Assembly: GCF_954871325.1 (NCBI RefSeq)
Contig: NC_088776.1
Span: 35,946,508 to 36,010,507, forward strand
DNA from: Gordionus sp. m RMFG-2023
Taxonomy: Eukaryota > Nematomorpha > Gordioida > Chordodea > Parachordodidae
Length of the DNA: 64,000 bases
Reading direction: 5' to 3'
The position numbers were made by a program, and so were the translations under genes. The notes beneath the pieces were generated by a model. The model made no database searches, was not told the origin of the DNA, and saw nothing but the letters and a program-made list of their open reading frames with translations. Shown here piece after piece: positions 59,100 through 64,000 of the stretch; within the stretch, counting starts at the first letter, position 1, and every line of letters begins with the position of its first letter.

Positions 59100-61012
59100 G
59101 TAGAAAGTTTGTAAGGAAGATATTGCTGGCGCTCTCCATGGAAAATTCTTCATTTTTGGTTTATAAGTTAACAATAAGGTGTTAAGCATTATCCTAAATA
59201 ATTTTTTGAAAATATTAAGATTTGACCGAATGGCGAGCTCAAAACCGACCATTTACTAAATATTCGATCGACCAAATTTGGTATTAATATTATTTAGAAA
59301 ATGATCATTTTTGGTTTATTTATCTATATATACGTGTAAATCATTTTCCAAAAAATATTTTAAAAATATCGTGATTTGACAGATAACCGATTTGAAACCG
59401 GCTCAATGACTAAATACTGCATTGCTGGCGTTATCCAAGGAAAATTCTTCATTTTTGGTTTATACGTGAACAATAACGTGTTAAGCATTATCCTAATAAA
59501 TCTTTTAAAAATTTTATGATTTGACCGAATGGCAAGCTCAAAACCGACCACTTACTAAATATTCGATCGACCAAATTTGATAGTAATATTATTAAAAAAA
59601 TGTTCATTTTTGGTTAATTTATCTATAAATTAACCAAAAATCATTATCCCTAAAAATATATTTAAAATATCATGATTTGACCGATAACCGATTTGAAGCC
59701 GAGTAACTGCGTTGCTGACGCTCTCCATGGAAAATTTTTCATTTTGGTTTATAAGTGAACAATAAGGTGTTAAGCATTATCCTAAATAATTTTTTGAAAA
59801 TATTAAGATTTGGCCGAATGGCGAGCTCAAAACCGACCACTTACTAATTATTCGATCGACCAAATTTGATAGTAATATTATTTGGAAAATGTTTTCTTGT
59901 TTAATTTATCAATCATTATCCCAAATTTTTTTTTAAAAATATCGTGATATGACCGATAAACGATTTGAAACCGAAATACTGCGTTGCTGGCGCTTTCAAT
60001 GGAAAATTCTTCATTTTTGGTTTATAAGTGAACAATAAGGTGTTAAGCATTATCCTAAATAATTTTTTGAAAATATTAAGATTTGACCGAATGGCGAGCT
60101 CAAATGCGACCACTTACTAAATATTCGATCGACCAAATTTGGTATTAATATTATTTGGAAAATGATCATTTTTGGTTTATTTATCTATAAATACCTGTAA
60201 AACATTATCCCCAAAAATATTTTAAAAATATCGTGATTTGACCGATAACCGATTTGAAACCGAATGCTAGCGTTATCCATGGAAAATTCTTCATTTTTTA
60301 TTTATACGTTAACAATAACGTGTTAAGCATTATCCTAAAAAATATTTTGTAAATATTATGATTTGACGGAATGCCGAGCTCAAACCCGACCCCTTACTAA
60401 ATATTCGATTGACCAAATTTGGTATTAATATTATTTGGAAAATGATCATATTTGGTTTATTTATCTATAAATACGTGTAAAACATTATCCCAAAAATTAT
60501 TTTAAAAATATCATGATTTGACCAATAACCGATTTGAAACCGGGCAAATGACTAAATACTGCATAGCTGGCGTTGTCCATGGAAAATTCTTCATTTTTTG
60601 TTTTTACGTGAACAATAACGTGTTAAGCATTATCCTAAATAATATTTTGAAAATATTATGATTTGACCGAATGCTGAGCTCAAAACCGACCACTTACTAA
60701 ATATTCGATCGACCAAATTTGTTAGTAATATTATTACTACCAAATTTGCATTTTTGGTTTATTTATCTATAAATATGTGTAAAACATTATCCCAAAAAAT
60801 AAATATCATGATTTGACCGTTAACCGATTTGAAACCGAAATACTTCATTGCTGGCGTTATCCAGGGAAAAGTCTTCATTTATGGTTTATAAGCGTATATT
60901 TAGGTGTTAAGCATTATCCTAAAAAATATTTTGAAAATATCATGTTTGACCAAATGCCTTTCTCATAACAGACCACTTACTAAATATTCGATCAAATTTT
61001 ATATAATATTAA
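59100..61012. repeat. Tandem array, ~7 units of 280-300 bp, each a diverged dimer
   Basis: Units are marked by TTCTTCATTTTTGGTTTAT at about 59146, 59445, 59729, 60006, 60285, 60584 and 60868. Within each unit the first half (GCATTATCCTAAATAA...GATTTGACCGAATGG...TTACTAAATA) resembles the second (TCATTATCCCAAAAAA...GATTTGACCGATAACC...TGACTAAATA), so the unit is a dimer of a ~145-bp monomer. Frames starting MVGFELAIRSN are translations of the complement of this repeat and are not genes. Confidence 0.9.
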
Positions 61013-61034
61013 TTGAAAATTCATTTTTGTTTAG

Positions 61035-61148
61035 TCTGACGAAACGTTAAATCTAACCGAAGACAATTATACGGTCGGATCGGACGAACTCTTGGACAAA
61101 GAGGAATGCTCCCCTGACCCGGAGGAACGTGTATTACCTCCCTCGTAA
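61035..61148 (+). CDS. Terminal exon of an unidentified + strand gene
   Basis: Acceptor ttttgtttag, then 37 open codons and TAA: SDETLNLTEDNYTVGSDEL, LDKEECSPDPEERV, LPPS. The base composition (near half GC) is far above its surroundings, as in the other host exons here, and an AATAAA follows at 61231-61236. The peptide is acidic with no domain I recognise. Upstream exons were not found in the repeat-rich 10 kb before it; the phase-0 entry would fit the candidate exon at 44791-44863 but that is speculative. Confidence 0.6.
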   Translation, partial: SDETLNLTEDNYTVGSDELLDKEECSPDPEERVLPPS

Positions 61149-61679
61149 CATACTCTTTAATACTTGATAGCCTTTGCCACTAATACATTATATAGCATTC
61201 ATAAATTGATATAGTACACATATTTTTGTAAATAAAACACCTATATAGGGGATAATAGTCCGCCAAACCCAAATACTTAATTTTATAAGCTCCGATAAGC
61301 CCCTATATATGATCGATAGATCTATTTGCTAAGCATTGTAAAGTCGATACACTTCCCTTGTCTTAGGGTCGGAATATTAAGGATACCCTTCTCGGGTGAG
61401 CAGAAGTAAAGTCCTATGCATATAAATGCCAACACAAGGTTATAAAATTACTTTTTATCAAACTTGAATTAATAATCTTTTTAACTCACCAGGGATACCC
61501 TTAAAAATTTCTGACCATTATGTAATAAGCAATGATTTATATACAATGCAAACTCCGCCATATTTTAGTTTACCAAATTGTAACCAATTGTATTATATTG
61601 ATAATTGTTTATATCAATCGTCTTTACTTTAAAATTGTATATGTATAATTTAAATAAAGACAATTAGAAGGGCCTAGCA
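61149..61679. other. Sequence downstream of the terminal exon
   Basis: Moderately AT-rich, apparently unique, no further exon recognised. Confidence 0.4.
61231..61236 (+). terminator. Candidate poly(A) signal
   Basis: AATAAA 83 bases after the stop of the preceding terminal exon, a typical distance. Confidence 0.45.
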
Positions 61680-62280
61680 CGGCCTCAGCTTACCAAATTA
61701 AATATGGCAGGAAATCAGACATTTTAAAAACAATATGATTTATAATTATATAATAATTTTAAATGATAACGGCTAATATTTTAAATTATTAATTATTTGT
61801 ATATTATTTTTTGACGTAATTTCATTTTTCATTTATTTTAGCTTTAGGAAAATGTGCCAAAATATAATTTTTAAAAAATTTTTAGAATTTTAAATTTTCA
61901 TGAAATACCAAACATTCAGGTAATCTCAACTGAGGTGGAGAGAGGAATAATTTTTTGTAATAGTGAAATTATTATTTTTGGGGTGGTGTCTGAGCTTGGC
62001 ATTCTGCCAAATATTAATATTTTGGAAATATTTTTAAGGATTATTACAGGTATTTATAAATATATAAACCAAAAATGAACATTCCCTAATTAATATTACT
62101 ACCAAATTTGGTCGATCGAATATTTAGTAAGTGGTCAGTTTTAAGCTCGCCATTCGGTTAAATCACAATATTTTCAAAATATTTTTTAGGATAATGTTTA
62201 ACACCTAAATATACACGTATAAACCAAAAATGAAAAGATTTTGATCAATAACGCCAGCAATATGTACCTTACAAATTTTC
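61680..62280. repeat. Repeat tail plus inverted satellite unit, copy 1
   Basis: From GGCAGGAAATCAGACATTTT through an AT-rich stretch and a GAGGTGGAGAGAGGAAT patch into an inverted satellite half-unit; direct repeat of 63155-63735 with the same order of landmarks. Confidence 0.75.
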
Positions 62281-62746
62281 TACTATTTTTCGATTCTAAA
62301 CCTACTCATTAATTAAATGTCAAAGAAACCTATATTTTTTAAAAATTTTTTAGATTTTTCACATGTATTTCCACCCAAATATAACAAAGGCGCTATCCAA
62401 TAATTATTCTGGTTTCCTAAGAATATATTTTCATATTTATGCATTTAACGACTTCTTATGGATATATATGTTAAATTTTGCAATTGAAAAATAAAATTTA
62501 AGTGTAATAAGCTAGTAAATATATTTTTTTTCCAATAATATTACTTCAAAATAGAATTATAAATTATTCGATATTTAATCTCAATTTTTTACTTAATAAA
62601 AAATTGATTTATTTAGATTAAAAAAAATGTTTATGAAAATTATTTTTAAAAAAATATTATATAATCAAATTTTGATTGATTATGATTAATTGCTTTTTAG
62701 CAATGCATTTTAGCAATGCAGTTTAGCAATGCAGTATTTAGTCATA

Positions 62747-63154
62747 CCCGATTTTCCTTTTAAACGGCCTGGCCGAATTTTAAAAAAAATACCAACCCGG
62801 GTAGAATTTTTATTTTACAAAATTTTTTGTTACGGCCATTGTCTTTTTTATATTTTAAAAAATTAAAATATATCCTGCTATATATACCCAAGCCCAAGGT
62901 TAAAAGTCTCTGGTTGTTTTTGTAATATATTTATAATTTATATTTACTTCAATAATATTGTTGGTTGAATTCTCTCTAATATATGCCTAGTAATTACATC
63001 AACATACCCGACTAGTCCATTTGAAGAAGGATACATCATAGGCACAATATCTTCACTTTTTATCTCTTTAAGAATTTCGAAAGCCACCTCAGGAGATGGC
63101 TTCTCTATTAATCTAATATAAAAAATTTAATATTTATAATTTTATAAAACTTAC
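62747..63154. other. Short spacer with GGCC-type MITE fragment
   Basis: 62750-62920 contains AAACGGCCTGGCCG, CAACCCGGG and AAAGTCTCTGG, a partial GGCC-type MITE. 62960-63120 is slightly less AT-rich, without a recognised gene. Confidence 0.4.
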
Positions 63155-63490
63155 CGATTCATATAGGGCAGGAAATCAAGCATTTTATCACAAAAAGAAT
63201 ATTTATAATTATATAATAATAATAAATTTTAACGGAAAATATTTAAAATTATTTATTTATTTGTTTATTATTTTTTTATGCACATTAATTATTATTTTTT
63301 TCAGTAATATGCCAAAATATTTTTTAAAAAAATTATTTTTTTAAAAATTACAATTTTGTATAAATTTTCAATTTTTATAAAATAAAAAAATAACAGGCAC
63401 ATAACAATTTTCGATGGAGGGGAGGGATGATTTTTTATAGAAATTATTTTTTTTGGAGATTAAAAATTTATTATAATTAAGATTATCTGA
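63155..63490. repeat. Repeat tail, copy 2
   Basis: GGCAGGAAATCAAGCATTTT and following sequence parallels 61700-62040, including the purine-rich GGAGGGGAGGGATG patch before the satellite units. Confidence 0.7.
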
Positions 63491-64000
63491 GCTCGGTATT
63501 TGGTCAAAACATATTTATTAAGATTAAGAATTTTCCATGGATAACGCCAGCAATGCAGTATTTAGTCATTGGGCCGGTTTCATATCGATTATGTCAAATC
63601 ACGATATTTTTAAAATATTTTTGGGATAATGATTTACACGTATATATAGATAAACAAACCAAAAATGATCATTTTCCAAATAATATTAATACCAAATTTG
63701 GTCGATCGAATATTTAGTAAGTGGTCGGTTTTGAGCTCGCCATTCGGTCAAATCTAAATATTTACAAAAAATTATTTAGGATAATGCTTAACACCTTATT
63801 GTTCACTTATAACCCAAAAATGAAGAATTTTCCATGGAGAGCTCCAGCAACGCAGTATTTAGTCATTGGGCCGGTTTCAAATCGGTTATCTGTCAAATCA
63901 CGATATTTTTAAAATATTTTTTGGGATAATGATTTACACGTATATATAGATAAATAAACAAAAATGATCATTTTCCAAATAATATTAATACCAAATTTGG
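63491..64000. repeat. Inverted satellite array running off the window
   Basis: Nearly two units of the 280-300 bp satellite in the complementary orientation (GGATAATGATTTACACG, GGTCGATCGAATATTTAG, GCAGTATTTAGTCATTGGGCC). It is cut by the window end. Confidence 0.9.

Larger units (their letters stand above)
58692..62746. repeat. Inverted-repeat-bounded, satellite-bearing repeat complex
   Basis: The outer arms are inverted copies: TATGACTAAATACTGCGTTGC TAAACTGC... (58692-59100) and its complement ending GCAGTATTTAGTCATA (62275-62746), about 450 bp each. Between them are a direct tandem array (59100-61012), a coding-like terminal exon (61035-61148), unique AT-rich sequence, and an inverted partial unit (62043-62275). 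It may be one large element with long inverted ends, or two copies of a smaller element in opposite orientation around a host exon. Confidence 0.75.

Noticed and set aside
59100-61012. CRISPR-like periodic repeat
   Set aside because: Unit is 280-300 bp with no spacers and in an intron-containing animal genome; it is a satellite array.
59067-63912. Repeated short proteins starting MVGFELAIRSN or MVAFELAIRSN
   Set aside because: They are translations of the tandem satellite unit, appearing once per unit on whichever strand the unit lies; no independent coding signal.

Overview
The window looks like animal (metazoan) nuclear DNA: very AT-rich non-coding sequence, host exons of visibly higher GC joined by GT...AG introns of 42 bp to 9.7 kb, and dense DNA-transposon debris. 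Both recognisable host genes (SGSM family and PDE12) and the transposon mix (hAT, Mutator-like, Tc1/mariner, a LINE) fit an invertebrate; I cannot place the phylum from sequence alone. Nothing suggests a bacterial, viral or organellar origin: there are no rRNA or tRNA genes, operons or CRISPR arrays.

Layout. About 5.6-44.3 kb on the + strand is one large gene, an SGSM1/2-like (TBC-8-like) RUN + PH-like + TBC RabGAP. I could chain 22 exons with matching splice phases into an open frame of about 1272 codons ending in TGA at 44288-44290; the exon(s) for the extreme N terminus were not found and may lie upstream of the window. Its introns hold most of the mobile DNA. About 45.1-52.7 kb on the - strand is a complete-looking PDE12 gene (mitochondrial 2',5'-phosphodiesterase / poly(A)-specific EEP nuclease), 8 phase-compatible exons, 587 codons plus stop. 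The two genes converge, with only 0.8 kb between stop codons. From 52.7 kb to the end there is a repeat-rich stretch containing one convincing terminal exon of an unidentified + strand gene (61035-61148), embedded in an inverted-repeat-bounded, satellite-bearing repeat complex.

Mobile DNA. At least five insertions have confident 8-bp target duplications typical of hAT (333-523, 8061-8283, 13841-14098, 19378-19736, 54355-56247); 20387-21850 is a sixth, nested inside an older DUF4371-type hAT remnant, and further copies are less clean. A Mutator-like element (32117-34670) has an 11-bp target duplication and unusual terminal arms made of arrays of a ~13-bp TATAGAGAAT-type repeat. A LINE remnant (RT domain recognisable) sits at 39.5-41.2 kb on the - strand in SGSM intron 18, and a degraded hAT with recognisable dimerisation domain at 48-49.3 kb in PDE12 intron 5.

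The part I find most unusual is 58.7-64 kb: a ~7-copy direct array with a 280-300 bp period whose unit is itself a diverged dimer of a ~145-bp monomer, flanked by ~450-bp inverted arms, with further inverted copies running off the window end, all around the terminal exon of a host-like gene.
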